Assembly (NCBI GenBank): GCA_947168395.1
Contig: CAMVLT010000002.1
Coordinates: 169,796-233,795, forward strand
Direction: 5' to 3'
Origin: an uncultured Prevotellaceae bacterium
GTDB taxonomy: Bacteria > Bacteroidota > Bacteroidia > Bacteroidales > Bacteroidaceae
Length of the DNA: 64,000 nt
The notes under the pieces are model-generated. The model had not been told where the DNA came from, searched no databases, and saw nothing but the letters and a program-made list of their open reading frames with translations. A program made the position numbers and the translations under genes. This document shows positions 35,142 to 43,420 of the stretch, one piece after another. Numbering within the stretch: the stretch's first letter is position 1; every line of letters begins with the position of its first letter.

Positions 35142-37250
35142 ATGATGAAAACAAAGTTAATGATGATGGCCGTGGGGACGCTGATGGCGACGACGGCAGC
35201 AGCGCAGGGAACCGTTGACGACTACAAACGGGCTGAGGCACTGCGCGGAAAATACTCGTGGAAAATGGCTAACGGCGACGTCAGCGTACACCGCCGCCGG
35301 GGCGAGTCCCACAAGTTCTGGTACTCAGTGTACGACGGTAAGGAGACGGTGTACAAAGAGGTGGATGCCGACCGGAATACCGTCACGCTGCTGAAGGAGA
35401 ACCCCGAACCGCCGAGGCGGCGCGAATGGAGCGGACCGCAGCGGCATTGGATGGAGGTGCCCGACGAGAAAGATGGCTTCCGGCGGTCGCCCACCGACTC
35501 GACACTCACCATATTCCACCGCAACCATAATTTGTGGACGAGACAGGGCAGCGTGGAGCGCCCGCTGACCACCGACGGCGATACCACCTACTATTATTCG
35601 TCATGGGGCACATTCTCCGAGGACGGGCGCTACTACGCCACGGTGCGCATCAAGCCCGCACCTAAGCACTATGTCTATTATGTGGAGAGCATGCCCCCCG
35701 TCCAGAGTCCTGGTGTCGAGGGGGTGCAGCCTGTGCTCCACAAGCAGGAGTACGCCAAGCCCGGCGACTCGCTGAACTACCGCGTCCCCGTGGTGGTCGA
35801 GGTGGCTTCGGGTAGGGTGGTGGAGCCGTCCACCGAGTTGTTCCGCCACCAGTATGAGGTGTCGGCACCGCGATGGGACAAGGGCGGACGCACGGTGACC
35901 TTCACCTTCAACGAGCGCGGACACAAGGTGTACCGCGTATTGGAGATGGATGTCGTGACCGGTAAGGTGCGCACGCTGATAGAGGAGACCAACGACAAGT
36001 ACGTGAACTACAACCGACTCTTCCGTCACGACTTCAGCGACGGGCGCCGCATCCTGTGGACCAGTGAGCGCGACGGGCGCAACCACATCTACCTGTACAA
36101 CCGTCAGACGGCCCGGCTTGTGCGGCAGGTGACACGCGGCGAGTTCTACGTCCGCGACATCCAGCGCGTGGACGAGAAGGCTGGTGTAGTCTATTTCTCG
36201 GCCAACGGCATGAATCCGAAGGAGGATCCTTACCTGATACATTACTACAAGATAGGGCTGGATGGCAAGCACCTGACCTGCCTGACTCCTGAGGAGGGCA
36301 ACCACAGCGCGACCTACACCGACGACATGAAGTACCTCATCGACACTTACTCCACCGTCACCACACCGCCCGTCACCGTGCTGCGCTCGGGCAAGGACGG
36401 TCGTGTGCTGCGCACATTGGAGACTGCCGACATCACGAAGTTAGAGGCCGAGGGCTGGAAGGCTCCCGAGGTGTTTGTGGCTCCGGGACGCGACGGCGTA
36501 ACCCCAATGTGGGGCATCATCATCCGTCCTACGAACTTCGACCCTGCAAAGAAGTATCCCATCATCGAGTACATCTACAGCGGCCCCGGCGACCAGTATG
36601 TGCCGAAGTCGTTCCGTGCCTGGCATTGGGGTATGGTCGAACTGGCCGAACTGGGCTTCATCGTGGTGCAATTGGATGCTATGACCACCTCCTTCCGCAC
36701 CCGCCAGTTTGAGGAGGTGTGCTACAAAAACCTGAAGGATGCCGGACTTCCCGACCGCATTGCCTGGATCAAGGCTGCCGCCGAGAAATACCCGTACATG
36801 GATGCCGACAGAGTCGGTATATACGGTTGTTCGGCGGGTGGGCAGAATGCTTTGGCTGCCGTGCTGTGGCATGGCGACTTCTATAAGGCTGCTTACGCTG
36901 CCTGTGGCTGTCACGACAACCGCATGGACAAGATATGGTGGAACGAGCAGTGGATGTCGTACCCCATCGACTCAAGCTATGTGGAGTGTTCCAACGTGGA
37001 GAACGCCTGGCGATTAGAGCGTCCGTTGATGCTGCTCGTAGGCGAGTTGGACGACAACGTGGACCCTGCTTCGACGATGCAAGTGGTCAGTGCCTTGCAG
37101 AAAGCCGGCAAGGACTTCGAGTTAGTGGTCGTACCTGGTGCCCACCATACTATGGGCGAGCCTTTCGGCGAGCATAAGCGTGCCGACTTTTTCGTCCGCC
37201 ACCTCCTCGGTGTCAATCCGCCCAAGTGGAGCGAGGTTAAAAAGGAATAG
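35142..37250 (+). CDS. DPP-IV-like S9 family peptidase
   Basis: Periplasmic or outer-surface serine peptidase of the prolyl-dipeptidyl peptidase (S9B) type, about 702 residues from ATG 35142 (or 35145). Signal peptide MKTKLMMMAVGTLMATTAAAQ. An eight-bladed propeller (about 35-440; for example WTSERDGRNHIYLYN) precedes an alpha/beta hydrolase domain (about 450-700) with catalytic Ser564 in YGCSAGGQNA, Asp in VGELDDNVDPAS and His in GAHHTMGEP. The Ser motif is GCSAGG rather than the commoner GWSYGG. It would cleave dipeptides after proline. The frame is open upstream to 35079 through a palindromic repeat, but the signal peptide fixes the start downstream. Confidence 0.9.
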   Translation: MMKTKLMMMAVGTLMATTAAAQGTVDDYKRAEALRGKYSWKMANGDVSVHRRRGESHKFWYSVYDGKETVYKEVDADRNTVTLLKENPEPPRRREWSGPQRHWMEVPDEKDGFRRSPTDSTLTIFHRNHNLWTRQGSVERPLTTDGDTTYYYSSWGTFSEDGRYYATVRIKPAPKHYVYYVESMPPVQSPGVEGVQPVLHKQEYAKPGDSLNYRVPVVVEVASGRVVEPSTELFRHQYEVSAPRWDKGGRTVTFTFNERGHKVYRVLEMDVVTGKVRTLIEETNDKYVNYNRLFRHDFSDGRRILWTSERDGRNHIYLYNRQTARLVRQVTRGEFYVRDIQRVDEKAGVVYFSANGMNPKEDPYLIHYYKIGLDGKHLTCLTPEEGNHSATYTDDMKYLIDTYSTVTTPPVTVLRSGKDGRVLRTLETADITKLEAEGWKAPEVFVAPGRDGVTPMWGIIIRPTNFDPAKKYPIIEYIYSGPGDQYVPKSFRAWHWGMVELAELGFIVVQLDAMTTSFRTRQFEEVCYKNLKDAGLPDRIAWIKAAAEKYPYMDADRVGIYGCSAGGQNALAAVLWHGDFYKAAYAACGCHDNRMDKIWWNEQWMSYPIDSSYVECSNVENAWRLERPLMLLVGELDDNVDPASTMQVVSALQKAGKDFELVVVPGAHHTMGEPFGEHKRADFFVRHLLGVNPPKWSEVKKE

Positions 37251-37263
37251 TGAATAGTGAAAA

Positions 37264-37320
37264 GTGAAAAATTTGCTACCGCCATACCTGCGAACGGGAC
37301 GGCGGTAGCAAATTTTTCAC
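37264..37320. terminator. Bidirectional terminator between DPP and GH51
   Basis: GTGAAAAATTTGCTACCGCC (37264-37283) is perfectly complementary to 37301-37320, with a 17-base loop. It serves convergent genes. Confidence 0.85.
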
Positions 37321-37334
37321 TCTTCACTTTTCCC

Positions 37335-39371
37335 TTACAAACTGTACTCCAGCATAACCATCGAGTACGGGGGCAGGTCGATGTCGAATTTCTTCTGGGC
37401 CTTGATGGTCTCCGTCTTCGGAGCAATGGGCTGTTGGTCGAAGTTGTTCTCGGCATCGGGAGCACCGGTGAGGATGGTCTTCACAGCCTGCTTCTTCAGC
37501 GGGAATCGGCTCAGGTTGATGTCGGCCTCCTTCTCGTCGTCAGTGGCGTTCACCAACTTCACATAGAGCTTGCGGGTCTTCACGTTGAGCACGACGCTTT
37601 GGCCGTAGTGTACGTCCTGTTGAGGCTGCTGCACACCGTTGGCATCGCCGTCGAACTTCACGCAGTCGCCGTAGTAGTACTGGCCAGCTGACTTGCCGAA
37701 CATCTGCTGCACGTAGTAGCTGCAGGTCAGGAACGGACGCTCGTTGTCGAAGTAGATGAGGTCGGGGTTCCAGTTGGTGGCGTTCTTGCGGGCAAAGAGC
37801 GGAGCATACGAGGTCATGCAGACCACGTCGCCGTTGCGTTCGACGTGCAGCAGATACAGACCCTCAGCCAGGGCATCGATGAGTTTCTTGTCCTTGGCAG
37901 CATACTCACCTAAGTAGACCTTCGTCTTGCGGTCGCGGGGGTACTTGTCGTACTGGCGCGAGGAGAGGAAGTACTTGTTGGGCTCGTAGTAGTGCTCGTC
38001 AATAATCGGCATGCCCAACTCGTCGGCCAGCTTCCAGCCTGCCTCATAGTCGGGATTCTCGGGGTGAGAACCGGGGCCGGCGGTGCCTACGATGACTATT
38101 TCGGGATGAGCTTTCGTCACCTTTTCATAAAGGTACTTGAAGCGCTCGATGAACTCGGGCGAAATCTTCTCCTCGTTACCCAGACCAAGGTACTTCAGGT
38201 TGAAGGGTTTCGGGTGGCCTTGGTCGGCACGCATCTTGGCCCACTTCGACTTGGCGGGGTCGCCGTTAGCCCACTCAATGAGGTCGAGGGCATCCTGTAC
38301 CCACTCGTCCATCTCGCTCATCGGAGCCACGTCCTGTGCCTGCTTGGGCCACATGTTCCAGCCGCCGTTGGTTCCCTGGCAGCTCACGCCGCAGGGCAGG
38401 ATGGGCACAGGCTCCATGTTCAGGTCCTCGCAGAACTGGAAGTACTCATAGTAGCCCAGTCCCATGCTCTGGTGGTAGCCCCAGGTGTTCTTCTGCTGTA
38501 CGCGCTTGTGACGCGGGCCGATGGTGTTCTTCCAGCGGTAGGTGTTCCAAAAGCCGTCGCCGCCGCCATGTACCACGCAGCCGCCTGGGAAGCGCATGAA
38601 GCGCGGATGCAGGTCGGCCAGTGCCTGAGCCAGGTCCTTGCGCAGACCGTGACCCTTATAGGTGTCCTGGGGCATCAGCGACACATCGTCCAAATACAGG
38701 TCACCCTCGTTGAGCACCAGCAGCTGCAGGGCAGCCTTCTGGCAGTCGGCGTTGGGCGTCAGGGTTGTCGTGTACTCCTTCCAGTCGTTCGCGCCGCCGG
38801 CAGGAATGTCGATGATGATGTCCGACAGCAGCTTCGGGTCCTTGCCCCAGCCCTGTGGCTCTACCAGTGCTATGCGCACCTGCTTGGCCGTGCCGACGTT
38901 GGCCACACGCATGGAGAAATCGTATTTGGCTCCGTTTTTCACGCTGATGCCGTCGAAGCCATCGTTCTGCAGGCCGAAGCCCCTCCAGCCTTTATAGTCG
39001 TAGAACTCCCTCGCACGCTCTACATGCAGGCGCATCATGGTGTTGCTGTTGTAGGGCGAGGTGAAGCTCTTGTCGACAGTGCTGATGCTGACGGGCTGGA
39101 TGTAGCCTAACGAGTGGCCTGGGCGCACTTGCTTCCACGCCGTGCCGGGACCCCAGCCGTCCTTTTCGGCGGGGCTGAACTCGAACGAGCCGTTCTGCAG
39201 CAGTTCGGCGTAGAGTCCGCCGTCGGCACTCGACGAGATGTCCTCGAAGAAGATGCCTATCAGTTCGTCACTAATGGCCTTTCCGCCTTTCGGGGCAGAC
39301 ATGGGCTTTTGGGCGTTAAGTCCCAAGGTGGCTGCCGCAAGGAGGGCAGCGAGTGTTGTACGTTTGCTCAT
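37335..39371 (-). CDS. GH51 alpha-L-arabinofuranosidase
   Basis: A 678-residue enzyme with signal peptide MSKRTTLAALLAAATLGLNA. It opens ISDELIGIFFEDISSSADGG, typical of GH51. A CBM4/9-like insertion (about 85-235; NEGDLYLDDVSLMP) precedes the barrel. Acid/base E400 in LGLGNEEKIS and nucleophile E489 in VYLGEYAA are present, and a C-terminal beta-sandwich (about 530-678) completes the family. It removes alpha-L-arabinofuranosyl side groups from arabinoxylan or arabinan. It is divergent from the esterase gene 39482-40429, and the two share a 110-bp region with back-to-back -7 boxes, so they are probably co-regulated. Confidence 0.94.
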   Translation of the reverse strand: MSKRTTLAALLAAATLGLNAQKPMSAPKGGKAISDELIGIFFEDISSSADGGLYAELLQNGSFEFSPAEKDGWGPGTAWKQVRPGHSLGYIQPVSISTVDKSFTSPYNSNTMMRLHVERAREFYDYKGWRGFGLQNDGFDGISVKNGAKYDFSMRVANVGTAKQVRIALVEPQGWGKDPKLLSDIIIDIPAGGANDWKEYTTTLTPNADCQKAALQLLVLNEGDLYLDDVSLMPQDTYKGHGLRKDLAQALADLHPRFMRFPGGCVVHGGGDGFWNTYRWKNTIGPRHKRVQQKNTWGYHQSMGLGYYEYFQFCEDLNMEPVPILPCGVSCQGTNGGWNMWPKQAQDVAPMSEMDEWVQDALDLIEWANGDPAKSKWAKMRADQGHPKPFNLKYLGLGNEEKISPEFIERFKYLYEKVTKAHPEIVIVGTAGPGSHPENPDYEAGWKLADELGMPIIDEHYYEPNKYFLSSRQYDKYPRDRKTKVYLGEYAAKDKKLIDALAEGLYLLHVERNGDVVCMTSYAPLFARKNATNWNPDLIYFDNERPFLTCSYYVQQMFGKSAGQYYYGDCVKFDGDANGVQQPQQDVHYGQSVVLNVKTRKLYVKLVNATDDEKEADINLSRFPLKKQAVKTILTGAPDAENNFDQQPIAPKTETIKAQKKFDIDLPPYSMVMLEYSL

Positions 39372-39397
39372 TTTGCTTCTTTTGGTTAGTTTTCGTG

Positions 39398-39405
39398 CAA
39401 AAGTA
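39398..39405 (-). promoter_or_regulatory. -7 box for GH51
   Basis: TACTTTTG on the minus strand, 27 bases upstream of the ATG at 39371. Confidence 0.5.
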
Positions 39406-39426
39406 CGAAATTATTTTCAATTATCA

Positions 39427-39457
39427 GTTGTCAATTGTCAATTATTTGCTAACTTTG
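39427..39457 (+). promoter_or_regulatory. Promoter for the esterase gene
   Basis: GTTG (39427-39430), 19 bases, TAACTTTG (39450-39457), 25 bases before ATG 39482. Confidence 0.6.
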
Positions 39458-39481
39458 CATCGTTTTTTAATACTTTTTGAG

Positions 39482-40429
39482 ATGAAGAGGACCTTATTAT
39501 CAGCATTTGTGGCAGCTTGTGCTCTCCAGATGACGGCACAGCCACAAGGTTTCGGCGGCTTTGGAGGTTTCCAGCAGCAGGCCAAGTTAGAAACTTCGCA
39601 GGAGTGGAAGGACGTCAACTACGCAGGCGACGACAAGGCATTCCATACGTGCGACATCTATCTCCCTAAGCAGGAGAAGAAGAGCTATCCCGTAGTCATC
39701 CACATCTACGGCAGCGCATGGTTCAGCAACAACAGCAAGGGTGCTGCCGACCTCGGCACCATCGTCAAGGCACTGCTCGACGCAGGCTATGCTGTGGTGT
39801 GCCCCAACCACCGTTCGAGCATGGACGCCAAGTGGCCTGCCCAGATTCACGATATTCGTGCCGTCATCCGTTTTGTGCGCGGCGAGGCCAAGAAGTATAA
39901 GTTCGACACCTCTTTCATTGCCACCAGCGGCTTCTCGTCAGGCGGACACCTCGCTTCGACGGCTGCCACCACCAGCGGTACGAAGCAGACGAAGGTGGGG
40001 ACCGTCGACATCGACCTGGAGGGCAGCGTAGGCAACTACACCACCCAGTCGTCGGCTGTCAATGCCGCCTGCGACTGGTCGGGACCTGTCGATTTGACGG
40101 CCATGGACTGCGGCGACCACATGCAGATGGGCGAGAACAGCCCCGAGGACGTGCTGCTCAACGCAAAGCTTGCCAAGGAACCCGACAAGTATCTCAGCTT
40201 GAGTGCCACTAACTATATCGACAAGAACGACCCGCCCATCATCATCTTCCACGGCGAGAAGGACAACGTCGTTCCCTGCTGCCAGGGTAAGAAGTTCTAT
40301 GAACTGCTGAAGGCAGCCGGCGTAAAGACCGAGGCCACCTTCGTTCCCGAGGGCGGGCACGGCATGGGCATGTACAGCGACGAGAACCTCAAGAAGATGG
40401 TCGGCTTCCTCGATGCTGTGAGGAAGTAA
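39482..40429 (+). CDS. Alpha/beta-hydrolase esterase, BD-FAE/acetylesterase type
   Basis: A 315-residue secreted esterase (ATG 39482; signal peptide MKRTLLSAFVAACALQMTAQ). A Gly-Phe-rich start (PQGFGGFGGFQQQ) follows the signal. Conserved blocks: CDIYLPKQEKKSYPVVIHIY with the oxyanion GSAW, nucleophile Ser in TSGFSSGGHLA near residue 162, Asp in FHGEKDNVVPC and His in EGGHGMGM. This resembles bifunctional feruloyl/acetyl xylan esterases described in Bacteroidota. The mature enzyme would remove acetyl or feruloyl groups from xylan fragments; substrate is inference. The CotH-like gene follows after 18 bases in the same direction. Confidence 0.83.
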   Translation: MKRTLLSAFVAACALQMTAQPQGFGGFGGFQQQAKLETSQEWKDVNYAGDDKAFHTCDIYLPKQEKKSYPVVIHIYGSAWFSNNSKGAADLGTIVKALLDAGYAVVCPNHRSSMDAKWPAQIHDIRAVIRFVRGEAKKYKFDTSFIATSGFSSGGHLASTAATTSGTKQTKVGTVDIDLEGSVGNYTTQSSAVNAACDWSGPVDLTAMDCGDHMQMGENSPEDVLLNAKLAKEPDKYLSLSATNYIDKNDPPIIIFHGEKDNVVPCCQGKKFYELLKAAGVKTEATFVPEGGHGMGMYSDENLKKMVGFLDAVRK

Positions 40430-40447
40430 GGCACAATCATACTTAGC

Positions 40448-41959
40448 ATGAACAGATATGCTTTCATTACCTTGCTGCTCGTCTTCGTTGTGCTGACAAC
40501 ACAGGGAAAGAAGGAAGAAGAGGTACAGACAGCCGTGATGCAGCTGAGCATCACGGCTGATTCCACGTTGACCCCACAACGGAAGGTGACGGCCCACATG
40601 ACGGCTACCGACTACGACGGCCCCATCGGCATCAAGCTTCGCGGCAACAGTTCACTGGGCTTCAACCAGAAGAAATACACCATCGAACTGCGCGACCAGC
40701 AGGGTAGGGAGGTGGACGCACCGCTGCTGGGCATGCCTGCCCATAGTGACTGGGTGCTGCTGGCTCCTTATCTCGATGTGTCGGCCGTGCGCGACCCGTT
40801 GGCCTTCCAGCTGTGGCGCGACATGGGACACTGGGCACCTCGCACACGTATCGTCGAACTGACGCTGAACGGCGAGTATCGGGGCATTTACATCCTCTCC
40901 GAGGCCATCAAGCGCGGGGCCGACCGTGTAAACATAGCCAAGCTGAAGAAAAGTGACGTGGCGGGGCGCGACTTGACGGGTGGCTACCTGCTGCGCATCG
41001 ACACCTTTAATGACGATGATGCAACCTTCACATCGAAGGTGCCGGGCATCGGCGAGGGGAACATGACGAGTGATGTCATCTGGTCGTGCATCTATCCCAA
41101 AAAGAAGAAACTGCAGCCCGAACAGCTGGCCTACATCCAGCATTACGTGGACACAGTGGAGCAGGTGATACAGTCGGAAGGCTTTGCCGACCCGCTGACG
41201 GGCTATGCCCGCTACATCGACGTGCCCTCGTTTGTGGACTATTTCATCCATACCGAACTGAGCCTGAACGTCGACGGCTACAAGCGCAGTGCCTATTTCT
41301 ATAAGGAGAAACAGAACGCCGACGGGACGGGAGGCAAGCTGGTGGCAGGTCCTGTGTGGGACTACAATCTGGCCTACGGCAACGCCAACTTCGCCAATGC
41401 CGACAACCCGGAGGCCTGGTGCTACGAGGGAGCCAGCAACAATCCTACGCCTGCCCTATGGCAGCGGTTGCTGCAAGACCCGGCTTTCCGCAAGGCGGTG
41501 AAGGTGAGGTATAAGGCGCTGAGGAAGGGAGCGCTCAGCAACAAGGCCATCAATGCCTACATCGACCGCCACGCCCGGCTGATGGCTCCCTGTACCAGTC
41601 GCCACTTCGAGAAATACCCGGAGCTGCTGGGCTCTGACAAGCAGCAACAACAGCCCGCTGGTGGATTCCCGCCTATGCAGCAGCCTTTCGGGGGCTTTGA
41701 GGGGGGCTTTCCGCCTATGGGTGGCTTCCCCGGCTTTGGCGGCTTTGGCGGTTTTGGCGGTTTCGGTGGTTTCTCAGCTTATCACGTAGACTCTTACGAC
41801 GAAGAAATTGTTACGGTAAAGAAATGGCTGGCCAACCGGCTGTCGTTCCTCGACCGTAATATTGAGCGGTTCGACAAGGACTGGGAGCCGCGTATTCAGG
41901 AACTGAAAGTAATCAAGATGCCTCAGTTCCCCGGCGGATTCCCCTTCCCTCCATTTTAG
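40448..41959 (+). CDS. CotH kinase-family secreted protein with Gly-Phe repeats
   Basis: A 503-residue protein with signal peptide (1-20). CotH motifs are IKLRGNSSLGFNQKKYTIEL, WVLLAPYLDVSAVRDPLAF, LNGEYRGIYILSEAIKRG and GPVWDYNLAYGNANF, the last holding the catalytic Asp region of the CotH protein-kinase-like fold. CotH was defined as a spore-coat kinase, but the bacterial secreted relatives near glycan loci have no settled substrate. Between about residues 400 and 445 there is a low-complexity insertion of GGF units (GFGGFGGFGGFGGF) and PPM motifs, encoded by GGCGGTTTTGGC repeats. It probably shares the esterase transcript. Confidence 0.85.
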   Translation: MNRYAFITLLLVFVVLTTQGKKEEEVQTAVMQLSITADSTLTPQRKVTAHMTATDYDGPIGIKLRGNSSLGFNQKKYTIELRDQQGREVDAPLLGMPAHSDWVLLAPYLDVSAVRDPLAFQLWRDMGHWAPRTRIVELTLNGEYRGIYILSEAIKRGADRVNIAKLKKSDVAGRDLTGGYLLRIDTFNDDDATFTSKVPGIGEGNMTSDVIWSCIYPKKKKLQPEQLAYIQHYVDTVEQVIQSEGFADPLTGYARYIDVPSFVDYFIHTELSLNVDGYKRSAYFYKEKQNADGTGGKLVAGPVWDYNLAYGNANFANADNPEAWCYEGASNNPTPALWQRLLQDPAFRKAVKVRYKALRKGALSNKAINAYIDRHARLMAPCTSRHFEKYPELLGSDKQQQQPAGGFPPMQQPFGGFEGGFPPMGGFPGFGGFGGFGGFGGFSAYHVDSYDEEIVTVKKWLANRLSFLDRNIERFDKDWEPRIQELKVIKMPQFPGGFPFPPF

Positions 41960-42092
41960 CTGATTATAACCTTGAATATTTACTCAACAGCAATCCGGAT
42001 TAAGGTAAATCCTTATACCATACCTACTTCTGATTAATACCATCTTGTGGGAGCTGTCAGGTGCGCAATGCTTAAAACACCGCGTTTTAGGT

Positions 42093-42124
42093 ATTGCGTA
42101 CGTTATTTATTTGCCGTACCTTTG
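42093..42124 (+). promoter_or_regulatory. Promoter of the 52-codon mini-gene
   Basis: ATTG (42093-42096), 20 bases, TACCTTTG (42117-42124). One base off the consensus. Confidence 0.6.
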
Positions 42125-42145
42125 CAGCGCAAAAATCAATCGACA

Positions 42146-42304
42146 ATGAGAACAACGACAACGACGATTCCCACAGAGATGAAGGTGTTGATGAACCACA
42201 TCTATGAGCTGCATAAAGGCGTGCGCCACATGGTGCTGTTGGCCTGCCCCTCGACGATACCAACGAGGACGACAAGACCGACACTCGCATCGAGGCATGG
42301 GTAG
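42146..42304 (+). CDS. Small DUF2023-like ORF, possibly frameshifted
   Basis: A 52-residue frame with its own promoter 22 bases upstream and a terminator downstream (42369-42399). Residues 12-30 (KVLMNHIYELHKGVRHMVL) resemble the N-terminus of the short DUF2023 family. After that the frame becomes unlikely (PSTIPTRTTRPTLASRHG), while the +1 frame reads more plausibly (DDTNEDDKTDTRIEAWVAAI) and ends at 42327. A frameshift, or simply decay, would explain this. Function unknown. Confidence 0.45.
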   Translation: MRTTTTTIPTEMKVLMNHIYELHKGVRHMVLLACPSTIPTRTTRPTLASRHG

Positions 42305-42368
42305 CCGCCATCATTCCTGATCTTTAATTACAGGTATAATATTCATAAAGTATTTGTTTAGTTATTGG

Positions 42369-42399
42369 GTGGTTGGCTGCGACGGTCGGCCACTCTTTT
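42369..42399 (+). terminator. Terminator of the mini-gene
   Basis: GTGGTTGGC pairs with GTCGGCCAC (allowing G-U pairs), loop of 7, then TCTTTT. Confidence 0.65.
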
Positions 42400-42880
42400 A
42401 TGCCCTCACGCTACCATTCAGCCTTGCTCATGCGCACGAATCATGGGGTTCTCGAGAAACTACCCACACAGCCTACAATAGCATATACCAATGCCTTTTT
42501 GTTGAATCCTTCTAATTCAAGCATATTACAAATGCCTTCACATAAAACTACATAAACGATACAACTAATAATGAATCCCATATAAATACCTTATTTGAGT
42601 TAAACTTTTTTGCAAAGTTAAACTTAAATATCAGAAATCCATTCATGTGTGTTCATTTCTTGTATGAAATATACCTTTTGCTGTACGAAATGCCTAATCA
42701 CTTCTTCCCAAACAGCGTTTTCATATACGTCGATGGATTGCATAACTCATCACACGGGACAGTCTCCCTATGCTAATTTCTAACGTCTGTGGAATTCCTG
42801 TTGCAGATAGATTATTGATTAGAGCAATTCAAATCCTAACTCCAGCCATACTTTTAGAAATGATCATGAGAACCGTCCCG
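42400..42880. other. Gene-free decayed sequence
   Basis: AT-rich with no convincing reading frame; CAAAGTTA at 42613-42620 could be a minus-strand -7 box but no gene follows it. Confidence 0.5.
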
Positions 42881-43058
42881 CCTGATTTTGGTGGCGATAA
42901 AACCAGACGACCCTTCAAATGTATATCAATTAAAAGGAGAGCAAGTAGGAAAAGTTAGATTTTATTCACTTAACGGTAAGCTCCTTGATGCCCCTCAAAA
43001 GGGCATTAACATCATCAAGTACGATGATATGACGACACGTAAGGTCGTGATTAAGTGA
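42881..43058 (+). pseudogene. Orphan C-terminal secretion-type tail
   Basis: The frame ending TGA 43056-43058 reads VAIKPDDPSNVYQLKGEQVG, then KVRFYSLNGKLLDAPQKG, INIIKYDDMTTRKVVIK. This is the same tail (YxLNG(R/K)xL...KGxxIIK...KVVIK) that ends at least eight proteins in this window. There is no start codon or upstream domain, so it is the last fragment of a lost secreted protein gene. Confidence 0.65.
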
Positions 43059-43070
43059 TTGAAGTAAGCA

Positions 43071-43297
43071 AAAACACCTAACCTCCTACCTGAATCTTCC
43101 AGAATGCCTTTCTACAAAGGCATTTCCGTCAGGTAGGTGTTTCCCAAACACCTACCTGACACCTACCTATTTCTATATATCACCTCAAGGTACCTGTCAA
43201 GGTAGGTGTTAGGTAGGTGTTCAGCTAACACCTACCTCATCAAAACCCCTATATACAAAGGACTTTCCGAGGATTTAGGTAGGAGGTTAGGTGTTTT
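43071..43297. repeat. 227-bp inverted-repeat structure with AGGTAGGTGT words
   Basis: 26-bp outer arms (43071-43096 and 43272-43297) match at 25 of 26 positions; they contain ACACCTAACCTCCTACCT. Inside lie several more AGGTAGGTGT/ACACCTACCT words, some in tandem at an 11-bp period. No gene lies inside. Confidence 0.8.
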
Positions 43298-43341
43298 CTG
43301 AAAATTCTTTTTTTCTCTATCGCCAATACCAAACCTCCAGA

Positions 43342-43391
43342 GTTTAGTTACGGTAAACCCCGGGTTTAGTTACGGTAAACCCTGGGTTTAC
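43342..43391. repeat. 22-bp tandem repeat with dyad symmetry
   Basis: Two full units (43342-43363, 43364-43385), each GTTTAGTTACGGTAAACCC plus three bases, and a partial third. Each unit is an imperfect palindrome (GTTT...AAAC). A similar array lies at 47084-47149. Confidence 0.75.
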
Positions 43392-43420
43392 CCTACCCAA
43401 ACTCCCGCTCCTCAGGCGGG

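Noticed and set aside
37992..39110. 372-codon plus-strand frame opposite GH51
   Set aside because: GH51 has intact catalytic motifs on the other strand; the opposite frame has none.
42770..42958. 62-codon plus-strand frame
   Set aside because: It overlaps the orphan tail in a different frame and has no similarity to any protein I know.
43342..43391. Possible mini CRISPR array (repeated GTTT...AAAC units)
   Set aside because: Units are directly adjacent with no spacers, and no cas genes are present.
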